DNA of 64,000 bases from Turritopsis dohrnii. Its lineage: Eukaryota > Cnidaria > Hydrozoa > Anthoathecata > Oceaniidae. Under the pieces are notes generated by a model. That model was not told the DNA's origin. It made no database searches and was given only the letters and a program-made list of their open reading frames with translations. The stretch is from assembly GCA_027922465.2 (NCBI GenBank), contig BQMF02000116.1:558001-622000 (forward strand), in the 5' to 3' direction. The position numbers were made by a program, and so were the translations under genes. Position 1 is the stretch's first letter. Every line of letters begins with the position of its first letter. Shown one piece after another: positions 23,117-34,300 of this stretch.

Positions 23117-24632
23117 ACAAGATGCCCTTGCAGGCATAAGGATTTCTGCAAAATCAGCTGAAGTATGAAAAAAGAAAGACTATGACATTCTTGAAATTTA
23201 AGAAAAGTTTAATCCGCAATATATATTTATGAAATTTCTGATCATGAACTCCCCAAAAATCTGGAAAAAACATAATTGTCACTATGCAAAACTTTATCTG
23301 AATGACAAGTTCTTTATTTTGGTGGTACGAAATGATATTAAGGATTCAGTGATCAATTCAGATAAGACAATGAGTATGCACGTAAGTCATTGTAAATGTT
23401 ATGAATTTAATACGTCTTGTCAATCTTCCTAACAGAATTCCTAATTCAGAAGAAGAAAAAGGAAAGCATAGATTTTAATGATACGAAATACACCTATATA
23501 CATACAAAATCAACATACATAACTGAAAACAGAAATTTGTGCTTTAATTTGAGTAACAATATGTCATTGCCATCTTTTTAATTTAACAGCATGCATTACC
23601 AGAACTAAATTTCATGAAAAGATTATAAAAATTTATTCAGAAACTTAAAAAACAATAAATTTTTAATTACGTATACACGCCAGGGCATCATGAAAGCATA
23701 ACTGACACAATACGAACCTTACATTAACTTCTAATAAACTTAATGAACAAAATAACATCAAATTCATATGCTTTCAGATATCACAGTGATTACGTATGTA
23801 CGGTCAATCTTCATAATTACGAAAAGACTTCCCAAACACAAAAAGTAAACAAAGATTAGGATTATGAAAAATATGACCTAAACTTAGCTACCAAAATTAG
23901 CAAACATAACTGAAAACAGAAATTTGCGTTAAAAGATGTCCAGTATTTAGAATTTACAGACAATCAAGGTAAGTTTCAATTTGCTATCGTAAATAGTAAG
24001 TCCCCATTCCTAATTCAGTAATTGATAATACAGCCAAGAACTATACAAGTATATAATAGGCTAAAATAGCTAGAGAAACATCAAACATAAAATGAGATGC
24101 ACAGCCACAGACAGAGGGCAACAAGACATTCCTTGTATGTTGTTGGAGCTGAAGAGGAAACTGAGCTGAGCTGTATGTATCCAGAGCTTAAAAAGCACTA
24201 CAGCCCATACATGAAACAAACAGTATTTTGCATCTAGAAAGGCTTAAAAAAATCGCAGACATTTTGCAAAACATAAAAGCTGCACACACTGTTTTCACAA
24301 AACATTGAGAACTTGCTTTTAGAAAAGAATGAACGTAGTAGAATCATTGCAAGATAATTATAAATTTCTACCCTTTACTTTCGGTTTTGGAAGTGCAAAT
24401 CTTCTTACTTTTGGAAATTTAAGGTTTCTTCGGTCACGCTGTGGTATACCATTATGCGAACGGCGTGCAAATAAAGTCGAAAAATACCCGGATGATCACA
24501 TGGCGGAAATAATCAAGCCAATAAACTAAGCGCTATTAAAGTTTATTAGCACCCTTTCGTAATAATGGCGCTTTATGCACCAATGAAGATTGAGACGGCG
24601 GAAAAAATCGCTAGGTTTGGACAGTAAGATGA
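23117..24632. repeat. Array unit B4 (about 1515 bp)
   Basis: Last full unit of the array, followed directly by the amplified end motif at 24645-24830. Confidence 0.9.
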
Positions 24633-24644
24633 AAAAAAAAACTA

Positions 24645-24830
24645 AGAAAAACAAAGACGATCGTAAAGGCTTTCTTGCTTACGCAGAAATCCAAAAACGA
24701 CGAAAGTAAAGGCTTTCTTGCTTACGCAGAAATCCAACAAAGACGATCGTAAAGTATTTCTTGCTTACGCAGAAATCCAAAAACCCAGAGCCGGTTTTAA
24801 TGTATTTCTTGCTTTCGCAGAAATCCAAAT
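24645..24830. repeat. Amplified end motif, four tandem copies of about 44 bp
   Basis: Copies end in TTTCTTGCTTACGCAGAAATCC (fourth: TTTCTTGCTTTCGCAG...). The same motif closes unit A1 (about 17264-17309) and the partial copy near 53355-53392. Confidence 0.85.
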
Positions 24831-25240
24831 ATATAAAATATGTATCCATGGTTTCAATTCACACATTTCTCTTGTTTGTAGCAAATACTTTCTAATATTA
24901 CTTGTTAAGCCTTATTTACACTTTTTGAAAAGTATATTAGCATCAGTGTAACTTAGACCTAAGAGATAACAAAAAGTAACAAAGTTTTGTGCATATTTTC
25001 ATCTGTTTGAGTTTGGTTTGCATATTGCAAGTTGGTTTTGAAATGCCAAAAACTGATTTTGTGGAAGTATTTAAGCATATAACTTTGCCTCATATCAGGT
25101 CCCAAATCAACCCAAACATTTTTTTTCGGCCAAAAACTTGTTTTCGTTTCCGCTGTTAATGTATAGCTTGTTGTCCATATAAATTGGAATGCTTGAGCGA
25201 GGGGGGCATTTTTAGCTAAAGCTACATGCTAGTTTAAAAT
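24831..25240 (+). repeat. Repeat R, left copy (inverted relative to 36077-36485)
   Basis: About 410 bp that is the reverse complement of 36077-36485. Landmarks are ACCATGGTTTCAATTC-like, AAAGTATATTAGCATCAGTG and GCATTCCAATTTATA in inverse order. Partial copies lie near 13560, 54470-54561 and 59757-59850. Confidence 0.85.
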
Positions 25241-25628
25241 TTTCCGGGAAATCAAAGAAAATGGTGAAAGAGAAACATTTATAGCAACTGCACTACTGCA
25301 AACCATTACTCTCTTATGGAGGGGACAACAAGCAAAGTTTTATAATAGTTAATAAGAGAAAAAGGATAATGATTCAAAGAAAGATTCAAAGTTGAGAGGT
25401 GAAAAAGTGAAAGATGGTACAGTGTGTTTCGTAATGTTGGAAATGGAAATTTTAAAGTTGTTTTTTTAAATGAATATACCGAATTTCAAAATAATTTTTA
25501 CATCAATGGAAAGCCATTTCCAAGCTCTTTCGGCTAGTATATTTTTGTGAAAAATGAAAAAGTGGGTTTTGAAAAAATAAGGAAAATGTCTTGGAAAAAT
25601 GTAATTAAATTTTTAATGGTCGATTATA

Positions 25629-26274
25629 CGGTGGCCCGGCAAAATAAGAAATGTCACGGCAAAATAAAAAAAAAGCCACAGCAGAATATACAAAACTCAC
25701 GGCAAAATAAAAAAGCCACGGCAAAATGAAAAAAGTCACAGCAAAATAAAAAAGGATGAAATATAAATTTTTTTACCTGTTTGATGTCATTCACCCTTCC
25801 TACAGGATACCTATTACAGATGTTGTGGTTACTCTGTGAGTATGAAGTGGCCCAGATAGACAACTTTTGTAGCCATTGTGGAGCAAGTATAACGGTGTAC
25901 CAAATGGGAAAAGGTCCTTCCCAATCATTTCAATCAGGCAGCAGTATCAATGCCTTCCACACTGTACTTTACAACCAATGCATTAGTGACAGGTGTTTTA
26001 ACAGACTGTCTTTGGTGGCAAAGCTGAAAGATTCTTGTTAATGCAGTTCCTCTTCTCAAAATCAAAACAAATTGTTCAGGGAGGGAGTAGTAATATTTAT
26101 AAATATTTGCTGCGAACCATAAAGCTACTGACGTCTTGTATGTAAACACATGTCTATCACAGTGAGGTTACCATTTTCTTATGTTATTTTGCCGTGACTT
26201 TTTTTTATTTTGCCGTGGCTTTTGTGTGTTCTGCCGTGACATTTTTATTTTGCCGTGACACTTGTGGGCCACCG
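25629..26274. mobile_element. MITE, CGGTGGCCC family, 646 bp, TA-flanked
   Basis: Ends CGGTGGCCC.../...GGGCCACCG flanked by TA. Both arms contain a short tandem motif CACGGCAAAATAAAAAAG (inverse TTTTGCCGTGAC), so the arms are built of microrepeats. The interior has an 86-codon open frame with no known domain. Confidence 0.85.
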
Positions 26275-26524
26275 TACGATTAAGATGTGAATGAAAAGAA
26301 AAGATTTTTTGAAACAATGACAGCAATTTGGAAAACAATAAACAAATTTAAGCTGTGTGTTCACGAAAAACGTTAAATTTTTATGTTTTAAAATATCAAT
26401 TTGGGGGTCTCAGCGCAAACATAAAATTATTAAAAAATTTGAACGGATTCAGTGTTTTGAAACAATAAGCACGATGTAATTAAACTACGTGTTAATCGAC
26501 CATTAAAAATTTATACACACTGTA

Positions 26525-27347
26525 CAGTGTGTCCCAGAGAATTTCGGTCTGAGATTTTAACAAGCTATAACTTTTCACACATATATCAGATTTTAGAGAT
26601 TTTTACATCATTCGATGGCATTTGTTTCAAGGATTTTAAAAACCTATATCTTAAATAATTTAGTTCAAAACCTTTCTAGTAAAAATGATTTCTTTAAACT
26701 GTTACGGTCATTAACTCCTTAATGGTTAATAAAAGTAAGTTTTCACGTGCGATTATTCTTTTGTTTATTAAGAACATGTTGTGGTGTTATTGAACACACT
26801 AAAATTATAATCTCATCACAAAGTTAAAAATTTTGATACGGGGGCTTTTGACATCATATGAGCAATCTTTAGTTGCTACAAAAACTTTTCTCCACTGAGA
26901 TTCAGAGTCTATCAGTGTTAAGAAGTAAAATTGTTGACTCAGCAAATAATCTTAGACAAAATCAAAATTTTATTCGCTACTCTTTATGACAGCAACAGAA
27001 AATCGCTGTGTCAAGAGAAACGGGTGACATGTTGAGACAGCTTAAAGTTTTGTTTTTAATGACTCTTGTGCTTTACAGTCACTTGACTTTGATATTGTTT
27101 TTGATAATGACCTTTGATAGCTGTTATTGAAAGATGTGTTAATTAACCATTAAGAAGATAATTGGATTTTTTCATGGTAAAATCCTTAATTATTTCCAAA
27201 TTAAAAGGTTTTGGAGAACAAAATGTATATTTATAAAATCTATGAATAAAATCCTATCGAATGGTGTAAAAATTGCTGAAAACTGATATATGTGTGAAAA
27301 GTTATGAGCTGTTAAAATCTCAGACCGAAATTCTGTGGGACACACTG
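26525..27347. mobile_element. MITE, mariner-like ends, 823 bp, TA-flanked
   Basis: Ends CAGTGTGTCCCA(G/C)AGAATTTC inverted, with imperfect arms extending over 100 bp and TA on both sides. The termini resemble Tc1/mariner TIRs. No transposase. A related end, CAGTGTGTCTCGGAATG, occurs at about 53657, and CAGTGTGTTTCGTAATG at about 25418. Confidence 0.85.
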
Positions 27348-27349
27348 TA

Positions 27350-27817
27350 TATTAGCCTGTTACACGAAAAAAATCAATTACTTGTGAGAATTTATTTCAA
27401 AACTGTTCAATTAAAAATGTACTTCAGAGATTTAAAGCCTTTTCTTCTATCAAAAAAACGTCATTACTTTGCACGCTTATTTCAAGTGTTGATGTGAAGT
27501 TTGTAATGACTTTGTAGGGAAAAATTCATGAACAACTCTACAAGAGATTGGATGGGATGGGAGACGGAGGAATGATGATGAACAAACCAAACATAAAATA
27601 TCAGTTTTTATTCATCCGTCACAAAGCAGGTAAACTGGCAGTAGCATGCAACTTCTTAAACGAAAAGGAACTCACAATACAGAAATCTTTCCAGTATATA
27701 TACAGATTGTTTGACACCTGCAAGTACAACAAATGCTTACGATGATAGGAGCATAACAGAAATTTTTTTAAAATATATTTTGGTCGAAGTTGCTTTTCTC
27801 AAAGTCGAATTGAAATT
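27350..27817. other. Downstream of ARMC1; no gene seen
   Basis: AT-rich. Short open frames show no domain. A reverse-strand AATAAA for ARMC1 lies at the end of this stretch (27818-27823). Confidence 0.5.
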
Positions 27818-27903
27818 TTTATTTCTTAAAATAAACGGATTGGGTCAAGTATGTAAACTTGAGCAAATTTGCAGTTAATATAAATATACTAATATACGAT
27901 CTG

Positions 27904-30900
27904 TCACCAATACAATGAATTGCTGATGAAATTTGTAACGCCACTAAACCACCCTCCACCACTTGATTCTTTTTCGCCATGGCGTGCAAGAGCCTGCAAT
28001 ATCACATTCATTAAAAAGTAGTTTAAACAATTCAAGTTGCTTTGGTTGGAAGAATAACTTACAGTTTTTGATGTTTCCACAATATCGTCCTCTGGAAGAT
28101 AGTCTGGAAAATCATCTTCGACTTTGTGTTTTTCTTCATTCGGAATGCTTGGTTGAGCCCCAAACGATAGTGTTACCTACATCAGAACAAAACACAACTT
28201 ATAAAAGAAGCGTTCAGTGAACTACAGTATAAGAATAAAAACTTATTCTGATTCCTACTTCTTCTCCAGACTTATTTCGGACCACCTGTTCAGCACTGAG
28301 GACCTTCGAGTTGTTAATGGCATTACATAATGTTTCAGGTGTGATTGACTGTATGACACGAACCATACATCGGCGTTTTTCCATAGTAAACGTAAAACTG
28401 ACCACTCCACGTATCTAGAAGAAAATAGGAAAATCAGTTAGGCTCCCGTCCAACAATTTTATTGTGAACGATTTTCATTTCAATTGTTTACAGACAATAA
28501 AACTGTGCAATGTCAGGCAATAGGTCACAACATGTGTGCTATAGGGAAAATAACACAAAGAAAGTAAAAAGATCGAGGATAACCTTTAGTAATAGCTGTT
28601 CACAAAGTTTTTTCGTTGATTCATCTTGTAGTCCATTAATTTGCAAAACAATTAGTTTAGCTTTCTTATTTGAAGTGCCAACAAAAAACTTTTGTGACGT
28701 GGGCGCCACAGTATGTATGCGCTGTTGTTGTGGTCTGTTTACCAAATGGAGTTTGTTGTATACTGCTGTAGCTCTCTTTTTCACATCTGGAACATTAACA
28801 AACCTATCCAACAATGATAGAAATATAGATGATGAAGATTGTCGAATAAGAGTCAGAAGCAGATTAATCAAATTAAACGCTGACCTGTTCCCCTCAATAA
28901 GAGATTTCAGTGACTCCAGCATTCCAACTTCTTGATACATAACCCTCCTATTGGATGCATTTTCTGCAAGTAGCTGTAAAGTCTGCATGACATAAAAAAT
29001 TTTAGTGGATCAAACAATACCCCCCTGAAACCCACATAAGCAACATTTATATATCTTGCAAATTTCACAATGTGTTGCCTTCTTACAAGTCCATAAATCA
29101 CAAAGAAACAAAGACAAATCGAATGGAATAATAGGTGACACACACCTTCAATACCAGTACCACTACATGACTTTCCTTGTTATCCAGAAACAGAATCAAT
29201 CCTGGTAGACATCCTTGGTCCTAAAATGAACCAGAAACTGTCAAATCGCAGATTTTTCTTTCAGAATCACTGATCATTATAATCTTTTGTTTAATAATCC
29301 ACTTGTTCAGAGGTTTCATAGGCAACAATTTATGACATCATAGTAACAGACAACTTATTAATCAGTCTGGTGCAGTTTTAAGATTGAAATTGGAATGATT
29401 GGTAAAATTTTCTTTAACTTTAACTGTTCTATTCTGTTTTATATGGGTGATTAAATCAAATATATCATTTGTATGGCTGAATAAAATCAGAAAATTGTGG
29501 CATGTCTTGTTCTCTCATACACCCAGCATCCAAACTTTGGACCCCAAACTGAACTGCTTTGCAACATAACGACGACAGGCATGAGAAGAGTCATTTTGGA
29601 GACTCAACAATTGTTTTCTGAAGTCCTTTTAAAAATAGGCATATAGATAACCTCCCGAGTGATGTAATGCTCATAAAGTTTCCTCAATAATTGCTGTATT
29701 CTACAATGTTATGTCATTTATAATTCAGTTGTTTACATTCACAGGTAATTAGATGCTCTCTATGCATTTTAATATTTCGTCTGCTTACTTGGTTCTCAGG
29801 AGGCCTAATACAGGCCTCGAAATTTCACGGTAACGATCGTTCCGTTACCGCATCGTTACTGTGATAGCATGATCTAGGGAAACGAATTCCATTTCTGTAA
29901 AGTACCCATTTCTGCTTTATAGAAGATAAAACAGTTAATGGCAGTACCCAGTCATTAATGAACTACATCAGTAAGAATCGTTTCTGTTACTGATATAATA
30001 CGGAAACGAAGTATAGTTTACGTAAAAGTTTGAAATTTTGAGGCCTGTAATAATAAGATGAAGTTTCTTTTAATACTTGAAATCTATTTTTGTGAAGGTT
30101 CTTTGATCTTTAGTTTACCAAGCAGGGAAACTCATCTATACTAAACTTACAAGTAAGAACAAGTAAGTTCAATAACAATGAGTACAAATAATAACAATTG
30201 AGGAGGGGTGCACTTTTTACATAATAACTTATATCTGAATTTGAACAGGCTTCTATTATCAGGAAATTTTTAAACTCTGCATTATTTATAACGTTTTAAA
30301 TCCAATATGATTTCACCATAATAAATGACACAATGTTGTTAATGCTGTGATTGTGACGTATGTGTTAAAGTTTTTTCACTATCTGTTAATGTTTATTAAT
30401 TTACTTGGTTATTGACTTATTTTCTTTAAATAATAAGCAACAAAGAATGTTGGCACTGAATGGGGGCAATTTTGACAGTACTGTTTTAGGTTTAGGTGAA
30501 TCCTTTGGCACACCAATGGAAAGCTAATAACTTCAAGTATTTTATTGAAATAGTGATTTAACATTTTTTCGCTAGTTAACTTAACAGACACATAGCAAGG
30601 ATAAAATAAACAAAGAAAACAAAGTAAATGGAGATAAAAACAAAAAAAATTACGTCGGTAAAATAGACTGTCAAAGTCACCCCAGTTGTCGATACCTAAA
30701 CCTCTATCTGTAACATCCTGATTTTGAGACCCAGATTCTCATGTGATTATTAATCAGCGTGAAGGGGGTACAAAAGTGCAATACGCAATAATATAGTGCC
30801 CGAATGTCCACACAAAAGTTCCCCACCCTACATCAAAAGCCAAACAAAAGGAGGGTGAAGGCAAGAGAAAAGTATCATTCAGACTCCTGTATGTCAGAAA

Positions 30901-31081
30901 TACAAACTATATTGATGGTTAGATCATTGCAGGTGTCATCATTAAAACATATCAAAGATAAATTTAATCGTAGCAGCATCATGAACAAAAAGGTTTAGCT
31001 ATACACCTTCACAATTGTTTCTCTGTTCTCTGGCTTCTGCGCTAACGTGTGTAAATGTTCAACAACAGCTAACGCATCCAT
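27904..31081 (-). CDS. ARMC1: ARMC1, armadillo repeat-containing protein 1 (6 exons, complete)
   Basis: Exons on the minus strand are 31007-31081, 29146-29220, 28584-28982, 28259-28414, 28063-28176 and 27904-27993. All introns are GT-AG, every junction is phase 0, and the sum is 909 nt (302 aa plus stop). The start is ATG at 31081, the first Met after an in-frame stop. Residues 1 to about 130 are Arm-like helices (DALAVVEHLHTLA, DQGCLPGLILFLDN). Residues about 148-232 form the HMA/ferredoxin-like module (KKAKLIVLQINGL, VVSFTFTMEKRRCMVRV) without the metal-binding CxxC. DFPDYLPEDD and the C-terminus GGGWFSGVTNFISNSLYW match the acidic stretch and hydrophobic tail known in ARMC1. ARMC1 is known as a cytosolic/mitochondrial outer-membrane protein that associates with MIB/DNAJC11 and MTFR proteins. 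Human ARMC1 is about 282 aa. A candidate AATAAA (reverse strand) lies at 27818-27823. MTFR is divergent 241 bp away. Family identity is secure; expression is not shown here. Confidence 0.95.
29813..30046. mobile_element. MITE in ARMC1 intron 1, TA-flanked
   Basis: The ends are inverted copies of CAGGCCTC(A/G)AAATTTCA and are flanked by TA, giving a unit of about 235 bp. There is no coding capacity. The interior contains short palindromic GTAACG/CGTTAC motifs. Confidence 0.6.
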
Positions 31082-31322
31082 CAGTTTAAAAACGCAGGCA
31101 AACGATCTTATGGCATACTTTTGATTAAAATAACGAGCAATCAATTAGTTTTAGCTCTTGTGTCTGCTCTTACTTGATCAAAAATTTTCAAGTTACAACG
31201 CTCATTCGTGGTCATATTTCCAAACAATTTTTCTGTATTTTCAGAAACCAGTTTGTTATGGAGAGTAAGTCCACGACTCTAAAACTAGTAATCGAGAACG
31301 ATGATCTTCTGAAATTTGCAAA
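31082..31322. promoter_or_regulatory. Divergent ARMC1/MTFR intergenic region, candidate bidirectional promoter
   Basis: Only 241 bp separate the two start codons, so both promoters and 5' UTRs must lie here or inside the genes. No TATA box is obvious. A strong 3' splice-site-like tract (TTTCTGTATTTTCAG, ending near 31245) faces the MTFR side. It could be the acceptor of a 5' UTR intron or of a trans-spliced leader. It is followed by an out-of-frame ATG at 31258 that would create an upstream ORF overlapping the MTFR start. Confidence 0.6.
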
Positions 31323-34300
31323 ATGGATGCTACAGAAAACACTGACGATGATCTTGACAATGGGACTATTTCTCAAATTATTGGTGCGCCTCTGCAATTT
31401 GTCAGAAGAATAATACCTAGCTATGGAAATCAGGACCAAACAGGCTCTTCCGTTGAAGAAGTTGAAATGGTAAGCATTGGCCTAACATATAATTACAACA
31501 GCTAGAGCAGCACAATCTAATCACCTGATGATGATCTGACTGAGATCTGTACACTGTACGTATGTTGAATGCTGCACGTCTAAGAATCAATAAACTTCCA
31601 AAATAGATTTCAAGTGTTGATATTTATCTAAAAAATTTTTATCTTTATTGTGTTTCTTTTAAAGGGCTAATGAGTTTTTTTTAAATCATCACTCGTCCCC
31701 CCTATAGCTACTACTCAAGGCTGAAGCCACTACAAGGAGTGGGGCTACATATTCTGGATATTCATCATAGCATTAATCTCTCCGAGTAGCCTTCATTTTC
31801 CCCAAAGTACAACATAGCTGTCAATAGGTTTTATTTCATTTATTTTTTCAGTGCCAACTTGAACTTGGTTTGAATAAAAAGCTAGTAAACGAAAAAGTAA
31901 GGGTTCCCGTAATTACGGGATCCTGAGTTGTTTTTCCTGACTGAGATATCATTCCGAGAAACCAAATATATAAGTGGATAAAATCTTGTAGTGTGTATAA
32001 TAGTGTGTTAATCTGTTCACCTGTGACGATGCATGTTTATTGCTCTTATGCAATTAAGTAAAAACACATCTGTAGTTTCAGTGTTCTTCCAAATATTTTG
32101 ATTAATTTAAGGGGAATGTACAGTCTCGATACAAAGTACTTAAATATCTTGGGAGCACTTAAAATAATTTTGTATTGTTAATAAAACATAAAGACTTAAA
32201 AAGAAATGCCTAAAATGTAACATAATTTAGAAAAAAATATCAACAGCTAAATTGAAAATATACTTCCTTACTTTCTTTAATGTGGCAATGTTTTAACCTG
32301 TTGTCTATTAAAAAAACCTGGGAGTTTTTTGCTTACCAAAGTTTATCAAGGTTTCTAAAATGTAAGGTAGTACAAAGCATGGTTATGCCATGGTTGTACC
32401 GTCTTGCTGTGGCATAACAGTTTTCATTTGAATTTATTAGGGAAGTTCCTTGCTGCATTACAAAAATTTCTATGCTGTGATGTTTGCTTCTTCACTTTCT
32501 GTCATTTAATTTTTAGATCGTTTTGTTTGTCATCTATCATGTGTACATCTAAACAAGCTTTTCTTTTGTATTAGGTGGGCGACAAATTACGACGAAAAAG
32601 AATGAAAAGCAAGCGAAGAAGTGGCACTACTAACATACGTGATTATAGAGGCTCTTATAGTTCAAGAAGGAGAAAACAGTTAGGTTCAAATCGAAGTGTG
32701 GTTAGATATATAGGAAGTAACGCTCCAATTGCACCTTCTAGAAGAGCTTGCTTTGAGGTAGATTTTTTTTTTATTTTGGGAACATGCAGCCAAAAATTTT
32801 AAAATAAAATTTCATTTGTTTGTTTTTCTTTCATTGGTTCAAAGAAGCTTGATGTCAAGGTTATTGATGATACTAAATGGATGATAAAATTGTATTGCAC
32901 AATTTCTACATCAGTAAAAAGCACGTATATCCTTCAAGACACGAAATAACATATTCTGTTGTTGGTTATAACCTAAATATTGTTACCAGCACTTTTATCA
33001 TGGAGCCGTAGTATAGTGGTTATCACTCTCGTATTTCATGCGGGAGATCGGGGTTCAATTCCCCTTGGCGGCGATTCACAATGTGCCAGTGAGTGAACCA
33101 TAGTGCCGGGTTGACCCATGCCATGTGAGGGAAATTGGGTAGATGATACATCGGGTGTTGCAGGAGGTAATCCAGAAGAGCATAGGCCCTTGATTGGGTT
33201 TGTGTCACTCATGAGAGTGTCAAACCTAAGCCGTGGCCCCTCCTGGAAAGCAGATGCAATAGCAACTGAGCGAGGCTAGCCATGTAAAAACAATACTAAG
33301 CAAACAAACAAACAATGAAACGCGAAACATTTTTATTACGAAATGTTATGTCAGATTTGTTGTCAGCGATGATGACCTCACAGCACAGGGAATATCTTTA
33401 CCCACTATGATTTTTCTCTGAACAAATATCTGTAACCAAAACACTGGGTGACACGGGTCGACATTTGGATACCATAGTAATGAATAAAAATTTGTTATCA
33501 TGGAGTGAACTTCGTGTGGGTTTAAGTGTTTTAGGTCTAGCCTCAGAGACATCAAACAATCTTTGATACAATTCCAGTATTTGTAAAATCTAATATTTCA
33601 TCTCTTCAGTACTTCGATCATTCTCGAAAAGCGATTTTATCTCATGCATCAACACTGATCTCCTCTAATCTTGACCAGATGAGACAGCATGTAGACCATG
33701 TGAAACTTCATGTTGTGCCATCCTTAGCTGATCTTGGACAACTTGTTTGGGAAGACGGCTTTGATGAAATGGAACAGTCAGATGTTGAGCAAATAGATGA
33801 GACGGAGTCTTCTGAACCTATAGAAGTAAGTTTTTGGTGTAAGATAAGTATTCCTTTGATCTGTAGAAGCTTGACATGTATTTGGTTAACCCTTATATTT
33901 CAGTTCAATTTAAAGCCTTCATCGGCCACAGATAACTCCTCAACGGGGGAAGGAACAAAAATTACCGAATTAGAAGATGAATTGGCCAAATTGCGAGCAC
34001 AAATAGCCATGATTGTCTCTAATCAGGTAGCAGGTTGGTAATAACTAACTAGCTTCTATGATGTCTTTTAAGACGAAAGCCTGTAACAGTTTGTTCACCA
34101 AACGACACTTCTTTAGGGGCTTCATCATCTACTGTCCCGGTTGCTGTTGTTCCACCTACAACCGCTGGTCAACCAACAACCACTGCACCGCCTCCACCAC
34201 CACCACCACCCCCAGTACCTCCTCCTCTTCCTTTGTCTGGAATTTCTGTTGTCAATACAAAAGTATGAAGCTTGACCATATGTTTTGATTGACCATTAAT

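Larger units (their letters stand above)
15840..24830. mobile_element. Tandem array of two related, Helentron-like repeat families
   Basis: Units start with ACAAGATGCCC(T)... GGATTTCTGC and end with CTAGGTTTGGACAGTAAGATG. The outer edge of the array carries copies of TTTCTTGCTTACGCAGAAATCC. Six units follow head-to-tail: family A at 16050 and 17311, family B at 18533, 20091, 21605 and 23117. On the minus strand the unit has GGATTTCTGC at the 5' side, its inverse near the 3' side, then a hairpin (TGCCC..GGGCA) and CTTGT. This is reminiscent of Helentron/HINE architecture. No Rep/helicase ORF was seen. Confidence 0.6.

Noticed and set aside
28510..28935. 141-aa plus-strand ORF
   Set aside because: Antisense shadow of ARMC1 exon 3, whose protein is clearly conserved.
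31258..31413. Alternative MTFR start MESKSTTLK
   Set aside because: Out of frame with all conserved MTFR exons; at most an upstream ORF.
33005..33072. Functional tRNA-Glu gene
   Set aside because: A and B boxes and the anticodon arm are good, but the acceptor stem does not pair and a SINE body with CAAA tail follows.
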